Shown piece by piece: positions 45,082 through 53,771 of a stretch of 64,000 bases of DNA. The notes under the pieces were generated by a model. That model did no database searches, was not told the origin of the DNA, and was given only the letters and a program-made list of their open reading frames with translations. The position numbers and the translations under genes are program-made. The stretch is from Aliirhizobium wenxiniae (GTDB taxonomy: Bacteria > Pseudomonadota > Alphaproteobacteria > Rhizobiales > Rhizobiaceae). The stretch spans positions 62,001 through 126,000 of the forward strand of contig NZ_JACHEG010000003.1 in assembly GCF_014201355.1 (NCBI RefSeq). Direction: 5' to 3'. Each line of letters starts with the position of its first letter. The stretch's first letter is position 1.

Positions 45082-45996
45082 TCAGCTGATCTTGCTCGGA
45101 TCCCCTATTGACCAAGCGATGCCGTCACCACGGTCGAGTGAACGGATATCGGCCATGTCACTCTCGTCGATTGAGAAACCATCGAGGTCGAGATTCTTGA
45201 GCATCCGTTCTCGGTTCAGGCTTTTCGGCAGAACGGCATAACCGTTCTGCACACCCCAGCGAAGAAGAAGCTGAGCTTCTGAAACACCGTATTTCGCGGC
45301 AGTCCGCAGAAGCAGATCGTCGCCATTCTTCATGTCGTTGGTCTTTGCGCTGTCCTGTCCCGGCTCAGCACGCCAGGTGGAAAGCGGTGCCAAGCTGCTG
45401 TAGGCGATCGGGGCTATGTTGTTGGCGCGCATGTAGGCGATAAGTTCCGGCTTCTGCGACCACGGATGAAGTTCGATCTGGTTTGCATCCGGCATCGCCA
45501 AACCGGAATTCCTGATCTCTTCAAGATGGGCGATATTATAGTTGCTCACACCTACCGCCCGAGCCTTCCCGGAACTTTTCAGCTTCTGGAGTGCCTTCCA
45601 CTGGCCCAAGCGCTCAGCGCCGCCATGGGGGGAGTGGATGAGGTAGAGATCGACATGATCGAGCCCGAGACGTGCTAGGCTTTCATGAGCCTCAATGCCC
45701 GTCTGCTCTTCGGTCTTCGCCGCTTCATTCCATTCGGGATTGCCAGGCCAAAGCTTCGTGGTGACGAAGATATCTTGACGGGTAAGGCCATTGTCCTTCA
45801 TGCCCGCCCGGATGCCCTCACCGACGCCATCCTCATTCGCATACACTGCCGCAGTATCGATGTGACGATAGCCTACGCCTATTGCCGTACGGACGGCTTC
45901 GGCTGCCTGATCATCGGGAATGAGGTAGGTGCCGAATCCGACAAATGGGATTTCGGTTTCAGCATTTAAGCCCAGCGTCTTACGCATGATGCTCAT
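45082..45996 (-). CDS. Aldo/keto reductase (2,5-diketo-D-gluconate reductase-like, AKR5 type)
   Basis: The 304-residue protein has the classic AKR barrel: GYRHIDTAAVYANEDGVGEGI with Asp and Tyr, Lys in VTTKLW, His in YLIHSPHGG, and the cofactor block VLPKSLNRERMLKNL. It belongs to a different AKR branch from the tandem pair at 30720-32709. Typical substrates are keto-sugars, aldehydes and keto-esters. It appears to be a single gene with its own promoter. Confidence 0.92.
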   Translation of the reverse strand: MSIMRKTLGLNAETEIPFVGFGTYLIPDDQAAEAVRTAIGVGYRHIDTAAVYANEDGVGEGIRAGMKDNGLTRQDIFVTTKLWPGNPEWNEAAKTEEQTGIEAHESLARLGLDHVDLYLIHSPHGGAERLGQWKALQKLKSSGKARAVGVSNYNIAHLEEIRNSGLAMPDANQIELHPWSQKPELIAYMRANNIAPIAYSSLAPLSTWRAEPGQDSAKTNDMKNGDDLLLRTAAKYGVSEAQLLLRWGVQNGYAVLPKSLNRERMLKNLDLDGFSIDESDMADIRSLDRGDGIAWSIGDPSKIS

Positions 45997-46400
45997 TGTG
46001 TCTCCATCTTCTCCTGCGGCTTAAGAAACTCAGCTCGCATGTGGCCCGTTCGGGCGCAATTTCTCTTCCGGCACCACCTGACTGGCGATGACGGAAACAG
46101 ATTAAGGGAGGATATCGTCAACACAGAAGCGATATATCGTCGGGGTATTGGCGCATAAGATTCTACAATCTCATGAAATGAGTTCTCCGACCTACTACAT
46201 TGGAGATATGCTGGATTTCGTGCCATTGACCGCTATCTACGCAATCCGGCCCAACCGCAGCCTCCGCTTCGGCAAGAACGGCACGGAAGCGGGCGTGAAA
46301 GTCCGGTTTTAGGAGGAACACCTTAAGTCGATGTCCATGAAACCGGCAGCGGGTCAGATTGCACCGTAGTCATGAATTCTCGGACTGACCCAAGCAAGAG
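45997..46400. other. Intergenic region, nothing recognised
   Basis: These 404 bases hold the upstream region of the aldo/keto reductase and the end of the small exported protein gene. No credible gene was found; composition is less GC-rich near 46090-46200, as expected for a promoter. Confidence 0.45.
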
Positions 46401-46766
46401 TCATTTAATGTAGAATATCAGACTGCCATTCATAGTTCTTTCAACCCACTGAATATCTTCGGGTCTGATCTTTCTCGCCCTAAGCTCTGCTGTGAGCCAC
46501 TTGTTCCCTCGCACAGCAGATCGGATAGCTTCTATTTCTTTTTTTGTTCCAGGTTTGGGATGGTGCCCTGTTTCATGCTGCGTGTGGTAATGCAAAACGG
46601 TGAAGCGCTTGCCGTGAAAATTCCTTACCGATTCCGGCAGGTTTTCTGCCCAATTCATTCTCCGATGTTCTTTCCGTGTCGTCTCTTGCGCGTTGGCAGA
46701 TGGTGGTGCCGGGATCAAAAGTGACAGGGCTATCACAAGATTAAGAACCGATATCCGCTTCTTCAT
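46401..46766 (-). CDS. Small exported protein of unknown function
   Basis: The 121-residue protein has a signal peptide (VLNLVIALSLLIPAPPSANAQ). The mature part is basic and His-rich (RFTVLHYHTQHETGHHPKPGTKKE), followed by a helical end with ERTMNGSLIFYIK. ATG 46766 is chosen since AAGGAG lies just before it. I recognise no family. The His cluster could bind metal. It is probably monocistronic. Confidence 0.7.
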   Translation of the reverse strand: MKKRISVLNLVIALSLLIPAPPSANAQETTRKEHRRMNWAENLPESVRNFHGKRFTVLHYHTQHETGHHPKPGTKKEIEAIRSAVRGNKWLTAELRARKIRPEDIQWVERTMNGSLIFYIK

Positions 46767-47001
46767 TGGTTGCTCCTTCACATGGCGTTCTGATTAAGCT
46801 CAAATGAGGAAGCACCATGGTGGTGGCTTCTGCGATAGATTTTACCGGATTTTACGCAATTTACTCTGGGCTGCGAGGTGAAGAGGGGGCCTTTAATAGG
46901 AAAGTTCCGACGAGCGAACACTAGATTGAGTCCAGTCCTCCCGCTTCCTCATGATGCCAGCCTACTGCGGCCACGTGATGTGATCACCGCTTCAGCGTCA
47001 A

Positions 47002-47349
47002 TCACCGTTTGGCATCGCGTGCCTGTCCGGACGCCCGCAAATCTTCCAGGCTTTTTCCCGCGCAACTGCCACCTGAAAGTGCGTCACCAACCGCCTTGGC
47101 CTGTCCGGTGACTGTGATCGTTCCAGCCAGTCGATCGGAGGCCGTAAAGGTTGCCGTTCCGTCTTTCGCTACCCTTGAGAGATAGAACACATGATAGGTG
47201 TCCTTATTTTGGCAGGTTATGACGAGAGGAAAGTCGTCAAGCGGTCCCTGTGCATTGGCTGCCGGGCAATGGCCCAGGGAGATGGCCGCAGCTGCGAGAA
47301 TGGAGCTCCCGAGGAATGAAAAACGCGCCTGTGTACGATGATATCGCAT
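47002..47349 (-). CDS. Small exported Cys-containing protein of unknown function
   Basis: The 115-residue protein has a signal peptide ending at ANAQ and a mature beta-rich part (FPLVITCQNKDTYHVFYLSRVAKDGTATF, then LAGTITVTGQAKAVG) with two Cys that could pair (TCQNK and GGSCAGK). ATG 47349 follows AGGACAAGACA. No family is recognised; it may be a small periplasmic beta-barrel-like protein. Confidence 0.68.
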   Translation of the reverse strand: MRYHRTQARFSFLGSSILAAAAISLGHCPAANAQGPLDDFPLVITCQNKDTYHVFYLSRVAKDGTATFTASDRLAGTITVTGQAKAVGDALSGGSCAGKSLEDLRASGQARDAKR

Positions 47350-47460
47350 TGTCTTGTCCTCACAAGATTGACGGGGCAATTTATGTGCGTGTTTGTCTTG
47401 CCTCTCCATTGCGGGCGGGCGAGAAATATGCGGGTCAACACTGTCTGGCCCAATCGACAC

Positions 47461-49086
47461 TTACGGCTGGGCTGTTTGTCCTTTGGCGGCACGATAGGCC
47501 TGAAGATAGCCGCGCGCGACGGAGCGGATGCCGCGCCCGATGGCTGAATAGGATTCGTCCGGGAGGTTGGCGAAAGATACGCGCACCGACCAGTTCGGGG
47601 CCTCGAAGCCAGAGCCGTTCAGCACCACGATACCGTGATCCTCGGCAAGCTTGAAGGCAATGTCGAGCGGATGCACATTCTCCTTGACCCAGTCGGTAAC
47701 CTCGTCACCGACATATTTCCGCGCCCAGTATTCGTAGTCGATGATGCCGTAATAGCGGTCGAAATAGGGTCGCGCGGCAAATTCGATGCCCATGCCGTCC
47801 ATGAGCATGTGAAAACGCTTCTCGCATATTGCCATGCAGGCTTTCTGATAGAGCTTGTTCTCGTCCATCATCTCCACAAGGCCGAATAATGACATCATGA
47901 CCTGCTGCGGCAGCGACAGGCCGGCGGTGTGGTTCAGCGCCACATCGCGGCTGTCGGCGACAACCCGGTCGATGAACTTGATGTCGCGAGGCTTCGGCGT
48001 GAGCGCCTTGTAACGGGCGTCCATGAGCTTCTGTGTCGCTTCCGGCATCGCCTGGATTGTCTTGTCGAAAATATTGTCCTGGGCGACGGCGACGACGCCG
48101 AGCCGCCAGCCGGTGCAGCCGAAATATTTGGAGAAGGAATAGACGCCGATCGTGTTGTGAGGGAGGTGCCCCATGACGGACTCGAAATTCGGCACGAAGG
48201 TTCCGTAGACGTCGTCCGTCAGGATCATCAGGTCGGGCCTCTTGGTGCGCACGAAGGAGACCAGCCTTCCCATGGAGTCCGGATCGATGGCGACGGCGGA
48301 AGGATTACCCGGATTGACGATGAACAGCGCCTTGACCGTCTTGTCTTCCAGCGGTCGCAGATCGTCGTCTGTCAGCTGGAAACGATCTTCCGCTTCCGCC
48401 GAAATATGGATTTGTTTGAGGGCGTAATCTTCGAGATGCGGCATTTCGAGATAAGGGGTGAAGATCGGCGTGACGAGCGCGATCGTGTCGCCGGGATTGA
48501 GCAGGCGGGCATTCTTCAATGCCTTGAAGATGTAGCACATCGCCGCCGTACCGCCCTCGACCGGATAGAGATCGAACTTGGCTGTCGGGCGGTGGCCGGC
48601 ACACATCGCCCACATCAGATATTCGTGGGTGATCGCTTCATTGTGCACCAACGACCGGTCCGGTACCGGGTAGTGATCGCCGATAATCGAGTCCGTCAGT
48701 TCGTTGACAAACTTGTCGGGATCGAAACCGAATTTCATGATCGCAAAATCGACGGCCGCTTGCAGCGTATCGGCTCCCGGCGTCTCGGGATCCGTGATGC
48801 GCTTGGAAGTCCAAGTCTTGAGACGATCGTAGCAGCCGCTGGTTGGCGGCATACCGGCCACGCCAGCTTCGGCATCGAAGAAGGTGCGCTTGGATTCCGT
48901 CAGGGCAAACTGGCCGAGAAGAAAGAATGCCTCGCGTGCTCGGGTGGCGATCCAGTTGGGATTTCCTCGCCCGGCATTGAGATAGGCCTTTCCGGCCTTG
49001 TCGACCTGCGCAAGCCTGATCAATTCATCCTTGATCTCGAACGGGCTCAGTTCTTCGAATTTCGCATAAATGCTTGCGTCACCCAT
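47461..49086 (-). CDS. aspD: Aspartate 4-decarboxylase (bifunctional with aspartate transaminase)
   Basis: This 541-residue PLP enzyme converts L-aspartate to L-alanine and CO2, consuming a proton. Diagnostic features are its length, well above ordinary aminotransferases, the N-terminal YLNAGRGNPNW, the FIVNPGNPSA block, TDDVYGTFVP, and the PLP-lysine region YSFSKYFGCTGWRLG (Lys320). Paired with the aspartate-alanine antiporter AspT (here 61907-63598) it forms a proton-motive metabolic cycle known from lactobacilli and Comamonas. The two genes are 13 kb apart here rather than adjacent. The enzyme usually forms large oligomers. Alanine output and proton use suggest acid tolerance or energy gain. 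Confidence 0.93.
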   Translation of the reverse strand: MGDASIYAKFEELSPFEIKDELIRLAQVDKAGKAYLNAGRGNPNWIATRAREAFFLLGQFALTESKRTFFDAEAGVAGMPPTSGCYDRLKTWTSKRITDPETPGADTLQAAVDFAIMKFGFDPDKFVNELTDSIIGDHYPVPDRSLVHNEAITHEYLMWAMCAGHRPTAKFDLYPVEGGTAAMCYIFKALKNARLLNPGDTIALVTPIFTPYLEMPHLEDYALKQIHISAEAEDRFQLTDDDLRPLEDKTVKALFIVNPGNPSAVAIDPDSMGRLVSFVRTKRPDLMILTDDVYGTFVPNFESVMGHLPHNTIGVYSFSKYFGCTGWRLGVVAVAQDNIFDKTIQAMPEATQKLMDARYKALTPKPRDIKFIDRVVADSRDVALNHTAGLSLPQQVMMSLFGLVEMMDENKLYQKACMAICEKRFHMLMDGMGIEFAARPYFDRYYGIIDYEYWARKYVGDEVTDWVKENVHPLDIAFKLAEDHGIVVLNGSGFEAPNWSVRVSFANLPDESYSAIGRGIRSVARGYLQAYRAAKGQTAQP

Positions 49087-49239
49087 AATATCCTCCTCGC
49101 CAACCCGAACGGGTGGGACGTTTCAGTTTGTGGATCTGTTGAGCGGTTTCGGACCGAAATGTTCATCTCCGAAGCCACGGCATAAGCGGATATGCGGTCG
49201 GGCGAACCCGGCCTTACGAAAACGAGCGCCGGCCGATCG

Positions 49240-49833
49240 CTAGGATCTGCGTTTGAACACACCGAGATTGATGAGCTGGACCCGGCGGTTTACGGATGCG
49301 TCTTCCTTGCTCCCCTCGATCGGCAGATGCTCTCCGACACCGACGGCGTAAAGCCGCGACGGATTGACTGCGAACGTGGTCGCGAGGACCTCCTTGATCG
49401 CATCGGCGCGTCGGCCACTCAGATCGAGATTATGTGCGTCGCTGCCTGTTGCGCTTGTGTGGCCTACGACAAGAAAATTGTAGTCCCAGAGGTTCGGATG
49501 ATGCAGCGCATCCGCGATCATTCCGAGCGTTCGGTAGGATGTTGGCTGGATAGCAACTGAATCGTTTTCGAAATTGATCTCGACCACCATCTGCGGAAGC
49601 TTTGCTAAACGTCCCCAGTTGGGGAGCGCGGACATTGGTTTGTCGCCGCCATTGATTGCTTCCTGGCGCAGGATCTCGATATCGATCGCCGGGGCTGCGG
49701 CGGTAAGCTTGCCGAGGCCCTTGACGATCCGCTCCTGGGAAACCTCTTGGGCAAAGGCTGGCTCCGGCACCACCATCGGCAAGGCCATGATGGAAAACAG
49801 CAGAAGTGCGGCTCTGGAAATCATAGGCTGCAT
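49240..49833 (-). CDS. Exported OmpA-like peptidoglycan-binding protein
   Basis: The 197-residue protein has a signal peptide (LLLFSIMALPMVVPEPAFAQ) and a C-terminal OmpA domain (about 85-190): VEINFENDSVAIQPTSYRTL, VVGHTSATGSDAHNLDLSGRRADAI and NRRVQ. The Asp and Arg that grip diaminopimelate are in DLSGRRAD. No beta-barrel is present, so it is a soluble periplasmic cell-wall-binding protein. It starts four bases after the Cys-rich gene stop, with its ribosome site inside that gene; the two are coupled. Confidence 0.9.
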   Translation of the reverse strand: MQPMISRAALLLFSIMALPMVVPEPAFAQEVSQERIVKGLGKLTAAAPAIDIEILRQEAINGGDKPMSALPNWGRLAKLPQMVVEINFENDSVAIQPTSYRTLGMIADALHHPNLWDYNFLVVGHTSATGSDAHNLDLSGRRADAIKEVLATTFAVNPSRLYAVGVGEHLPIEGSKEDASVNRRVQLINLGVFKRRS

Positions 49834-49837
49834 GACA

Positions 49838-50260
49838 TCATCTCCAACCTGCGTCAGTGATCACCTGGTAGCATTCCGGGCTGACTCGCTTTTCCTTCTT
49901 GACCAGGCAGGCAAGAACGAAGCCGTCGCCTTTGACGCCGGCGCATCGCGCATTCATGTCTCGCTTGCATGTCTGCTCGTAGGAGGACTGGGCCTCTTCG
50001 CGCTTGCTGATGGATTGGAAAACCTGAGCAAAAGAACCTTTGCAGCCTGCCGATACCTTGGCCGCATTCTGTTGCAAGCACTCGAGGATACGTCCATTTC
50101 CGAGATTGAGCCCTTTGCAGAGCTTTTGAATGTCGCCCCCACAGGTCTCGGCCAGCTTGGTTGTTGCTTCGGCATAGCTGAGCGTTTGCGCCGCGACGGG
50201 CATGCCGAAGCCGGCCGTACCAACCACGATGGTGACGATAAGCATTCGTCTGTTCAGCAT
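49838..50260 (-). CDS. Exported Cys-rich repeat protein (GLG1/Cys_rich_FGFR-like)
   Basis: The 140-residue protein has a signal peptide (MLIVTIVVGTAGFGMPVAAQ) and then two units of a Cys-rich helical repeat. The first is CGGDIQKLCKGLNLGNGRILECL, then SAGC; the second is TCKRDMNARC, then LACLVKKEKRVSPEC. This spacing is that of the cysteine-rich repeat first named from the Golgi/FGF-receptor protein GLG1, also found in rhizobial exported proteins. All eight Cys fit disulfides. Its function in bacteria is not established. It forms an operon with the OmpA-like gene. Confidence 0.8.
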   Translation of the reverse strand: MLNRRMLIVTIVVGTAGFGMPVAAQTLSYAEATTKLAETCGGDIQKLCKGLNLGNGRILECLQQNAAKVSAGCKGSFAQVFQSISKREEAQSSYEQTCKRDMNARCAGVKGDGFVLACLVKKEKRVSPECYQVITDAGWR

Positions 50261-50419
50261 CTCGCGCTCTCTTTCTGTCGGTGATCAACGCATCGGAAGC
50301 GTGGCATGACGAGAGCCGTTCGGGGACGTATTTTACGGTAGTAGACGTGTCATGCAGCTATCTCTGGCGATCGAGATTAGCGGGCATGGCCTTGATGAGC
50401 CTCAACGGCCATCCCGTTC

Positions 50420-51637
50420 CTACCGAACGAGCTGCTGAGGCTTGAGGTCTGCGTCGAGTGTCGTTTCCGCGGGCGGCCGTTTTGTCTTGGCTGACAAGGG
50501 CTGCTCGACGATCGTTGCTGGCGCGGCCACGGCGCTTGCGGCAACGGCACCAATATTTGTCACCGTTCCGCCGACCACTGCGGTGATACCCTGACCGAGC
50601 GTGACATTGGAATCCGTCAGGGTTTGTCCCATGATCAGGCGTTGCCCTATCAGCTGCACGATTTCCGGGCTTTCTGCGAATTTTCCGTGGTTGAGGCCGT
50701 CTTTCGTCTCCACTTTCGTGAGGTCGATTGCGGTGATGCCCGCTTTTTCCAGCCGTGAGCGATAGGGTTCTTCGGCTGGATTGATTGCCCCCAGGCGGGA
50801 CACGCGTCCTGTTATAAAGCTGGAGGCTGCAAGTGCCTTGTCGTCGCTCGACATGAAGATCGTGAAGCGCGGCCGCGGTTCACCCATTTCTACATATTGC
50901 TTTGCGAATACCTGAATATCGATATCGGGTGAGGCAAGGATCACGTTCTTGATTTTCGGATCGACCCGGCCGTCTCTGATCCCCATCTGCCGTAGCGCTT
51001 CCATCGCGAGCCATGAGCCCATCGAATGCGCCAGTACGGTTATGTCCTTCACGCTGGGATCGCCGGCAAGCGTTCGCAGCGCCTGTTCCAGCCCCGAACG
51101 GGAGTAATTCGTGCTTTCCTTGTCGTACAGATACCCAGTGATTTCCGCGCGTGACGGCCAGGTAAACAATACGGGGGTCGCCTGCATGTTGCTGTCGTGG
51201 ACGATCTGGGCGAGGCGAAAGACGGCATCGCCATAGGTGTTGTTGAAGCCATGGATGAAAACGAGGGCATGGCTGCCATTGGCCTGTTGCTTGAACCAGG
51301 CGCGGCCCTCGGCAACAGTCTCCATCTGCCGGACATTCGTAACGGCAAAGTCCGTCCTGGGATCGGGAGGCAATTTCTTTGGCCACTGAACACTGCCCTG
51401 CTCACGGCCATTGGGAATTGAGACCGTAATCTCGGTTAAATGCGGTTTCGAGCCCCGCTCGCCGTCGAACAGTGTTGCTGTCGATCCGGAGGGTTGGCGG
51501 GTCGTCGCGACCAGCATATCGACCTTGCCGGCGACTTTGGTGTCGCCGATCGGTGCCGGAACCGGTGCCATTACACCTTTCGGGTGCCCACAACTCGTCA
51601 GAAGAACGATCAGGACTGCCGTGCCATATCTCTGCAT
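50420..51637 (-). CDS. Lipoprotein alpha/beta-hydrolase, DUF900 family
   Basis: The 405-residue protein has a lipobox (VLLTSCGH). The hydrolase domain shows GSHALVFIHGFNNTY and the nucleophile elbow LAHSMGSW, with PVLFTWPSRAEITGYLYDKEST typical of DUF900. The C-terminal 80 residues are low-complexity (Ala/Val-rich, then Pro/Lys-rich). It is expected on the periplasmic face of a membrane. The substrate is unknown. It may be part of the surrounding envelope-stress gene set. Confidence 0.88.
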   Translation of the reverse strand: MQRYGTAVLIVLLTSCGHPKGVMAPVPAPIGDTKVAGKVDMLVATTRQPSGSTATLFDGERGSKPHLTEITVSIPNGREQGSVQWPKKLPPDPRTDFAVTNVRQMETVAEGRAWFKQQANGSHALVFIHGFNNTYGDAVFRLAQIVHDSNMQATPVLFTWPSRAEITGYLYDKESTNYSRSGLEQALRTLAGDPSVKDITVLAHSMGSWLAMEALRQMGIRDGRVDPKIKNVILASPDIDIQVFAKQYVEMGEPRPRFTIFMSSDDKALAASSFITGRVSRLGAINPAEEPYRSRLEKAGITAIDLTKVETKDGLNHGKFAESPEIVQLIGQRLIMGQTLTDSNVTLGQGITAVVGGTVTNIGAVAASAVAAPATIVEQPLSAKTKRPPAETTLDADLKPQQLVR

Positions 51638-51765
51638 GTGTATCCCAGCGAAATACCCTCATACTGATTGAGGAAGCTAACATGCAGGTTCAAAGGTGCC
51701 CTGTAGCATCGCGTATCATCTACTGTCTTCGACCTGGCTGATGGCTGATGCAGAGATGAGTGAGA

Positions 51766-53517
51766 TCAGTTGGAGATCGGGTCCTCTGTGAGTGCCAATC
51801 CGGCTGCCCGCAAGCCAGCGAAAACCTTGTCCTGATCTTCGGGCCTGGCGAGCCGTGTCTTCACTTCCCGTTTTATGTTTGGCATCAAGTTCTGCGCATT
51901 CGCATTCAGCCAATCCAGCTCCTTACGGGCCTGTATCGTCTTTCCCGAGGCGCCGAGTATTGAGGCCAGAACCATTCGATGCATGGGGTTATAGGTCAGG
52001 TCTGACATCCGCGACCAGAGTTCCGCGGCCTGAAGATCTCCCCTCATGAACGCACAAAGCGCCATCCCCACTTCGTAATATCCCGCTGGGCCGGCACCAT
52101 GACTGACTGCCTTGCTGACAAGATCGCAGCCGGTGTCCCATTTCCCACTCATGGACAACCGTAAGCCATACTCGCCGGCGACCTCCGTGTCGTTTGGGTT
52201 CAGGGCATAGGATGCTGCGCCTGCTTCCAGGGCGGCAGGGACATCGTTGCTGAAGAAATAGGACAGCATGAGTGCCTGTAGCACACGGGCATTTTGCGAA
52301 TCGATGGCGAACGCACGGTTGGCGAGTTCAGAGGCCCTTTCTAGCGCCTCTTTTGGCGGAACGATGCCAAGCTTGTAGGCGAAGCGTACCTGGTCAAGAT
52401 TGGTCAGCGACAGCATCGCGAGCGACGTGGCATCCTTCGGGTATTTCTGTATCAGGGCCGTCAGACACTGTTGAGATGTCGCTAGCGCGGCTTTTGTCAT
52501 CATCCTGCGATAACTGTAGTAGGAAAGGGCACAGTCATAAGCTTCCCAGCCTCCGGTCGCCGCCACATCGGGCGAAAAAATGACGCCGAATGGTTGCGCT
52601 ACCGCCGTTGCGATCCTTTCGGCGACTGCCGTTTCCGCCTCCAGCACGCTCTGGATGCTGAGATCCGTGTCATAGTTGCTTGCCCAGATGACGGCATTGT
52701 CCGACTGGCGAACCAATCGTACGCTGGATCGAATTATGTCCTGGTGTTTTCGCAGGTTGCCCTCGAGCAGATATCTCGCATTCGAAGGTTTCCCTTCGTC
52801 TGCAGCTGCGTCGATCACCACGATCTCTTTGAATCTCACGAGCTTGGCAATGAGTTCATCGGTGGTGCCCTGCGATATCTTCGACAGGTCCCTGTCGTCG
52901 ACAGGATAGTCGAATAGATCGACGGCAATGGACGCGCGGCCGTCACTATTATTCAGGAGCGGCTTACGCATATCGTGGAGAAAGAAAGTGAGCCCGGCGA
53001 GCACCGCCCCTGCGGTCAATCCCGCTATTACGAGGCGGCTCACTATCAGTCGGTTCCCGGGGGAAGGAAGATCCACCAAAGGGTCGGGTGCCGGAACAGT
53101 TACGCTGCTTGGCGTAACTGCGAGCGGACCATCCGGGTTTTCTTCGACAAAACTTGCTCCCCTCTCGAATGTCGGAACATATCCACCCTTCGGGATCGTG
53201 ATGATGACCGGCTCTCGCGGTCCGGCCATGAGGTAGTAGCGCTCCAGTTCACGGCGAATGCGGCCAGCTTCTATCCGAACTGCAGGATCGCTTTGCGCAT
53301 CGAAATTGCGCCTTCCGAAGACGACATCCGCGATCGTGTATGCTTTGAGATACATTGAACGTCCCGCAAGCGTTTCAGAGACAACGAAGCGGAGAAATTT
53401 CCGTGCGCGTTCGGGAAGGTTTACCCGCTCGCAGGCAAGTATTCGTTCAAGCTGTGTATTTACTTCCTCTGCGCAGGGCTCGAGAAAGTTCGGCTCTCTA
53501 GATCTTGCATCTTCCAT
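51766..53517 (-). CDS. Membrane-anchored regulator with N-terminal helical domain, TolB-like and TPR domains
   Basis: This 583-residue protein starts at ATG 53517 behind GGGGGAG. Residues about 15-110 form a domain common in rhizobial signalling proteins (RARKFLRFVVSETLAGR, then DPAVRIEAGRIRRELERYY and IPKGGYVPTFE), possibly a winged-helix type. One membrane helix (about 160-185) is followed by a TolB-N-like domain and TPR repeats. The C-terminal half has the same layout as the cyclase protein at 23386-25608, but the cyclase domain is replaced. It is probably a sensor or regulator of the adjacent envelope genes. The DNA-binding role is inference. Confidence 0.8.
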   Translation of the reverse strand: MEDARSREPNFLEPCAEEVNTQLERILACERVNLPERARKFLRFVVSETLAGRSMYLKAYTIADVVFGRRNFDAQSDPAVRIEAGRIRRELERYYLMAGPREPVIITIPKGGYVPTFERGASFVEENPDGPLAVTPSSVTVPAPDPLVDLPSPGNRLIVSRLVIAGLTAGAVLAGLTFFLHDMRKPLLNNSDGRASIAVDLFDYPVDDRDLSKISQGTTDELIAKLVRFKEIVVIDAAADEGKPSNARYLLEGNLRKHQDIIRSSVRLVRQSDNAVIWASNYDTDLSIQSVLEAETAVAERIATAVAQPFGVIFSPDVAATGGWEAYDCALSYYSYRRMMTKAALATSQQCLTALIQKYPKDATSLAMLSLTNLDQVRFAYKLGIVPPKEALERASELANRAFAIDSQNARVLQALMLSYFFSNDVPAALEAGAASYALNPNDTEVAGEYGLRLSMSGKWDTGCDLVSKAVSHGAGPAGYYEVGMALCAFMRGDLQAAELWSRMSDLTYNPMHRMVLASILGASGKTIQARKELDWLNANAQNLMPNIKREVKTRLARPEDQDKVFAGLRAAGLALTEDPISN

Positions 53518-53582
53518 CGCTCCCCCTCGTACTTTGAAAGTACACTGTTCCACTCGCGACCCTGCCACATAAGCACAAGCTT

Positions 53583-53609
53583 AACTAACTGACAATATGT
53601 CAGTTAGTT
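53583..53609. promoter_or_regulatory. Perfect 11-base inverted repeat upstream of the TPR regulator
   Basis: AACTAACTGAC and GTCAGTTAGTT flank a five-base AATAT centre. It lies 66 bases before the regulator start at 53517, in its promoter region. The AT-rich arms make an operator for a dimeric regulator more likely than a terminator. Confidence 0.5.
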
Positions 53610-53689
53610 TGTCGTCTCCAGGGGCCGTAATTATGGGCAATTGTGCGAGGACCTTGGGCTTTTATTCATGTACTCCTGCGTTCGACAAA

Positions 53690-53716
53690 GGCGCCAGGCT
53701 GCATGCAGCTGGCGCC
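53690..53716 (-). terminator. Intrinsic terminator after the HlyD-like gene
   Basis: The stem GGCGCCAG/CTGGCGCC has a loop that is itself palindromic (CTGCATGCAG). On the minus strand it is followed by TTTGT. It lies 55 bases after the HlyD-like stop at 53772 and would end that operon. Confidence 0.6.
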
Positions 53717-53771
53717 TTGAATGTTCACGGCCCGTTATCGACGCGGCGGACCTATATTAATCAATTGCAGT

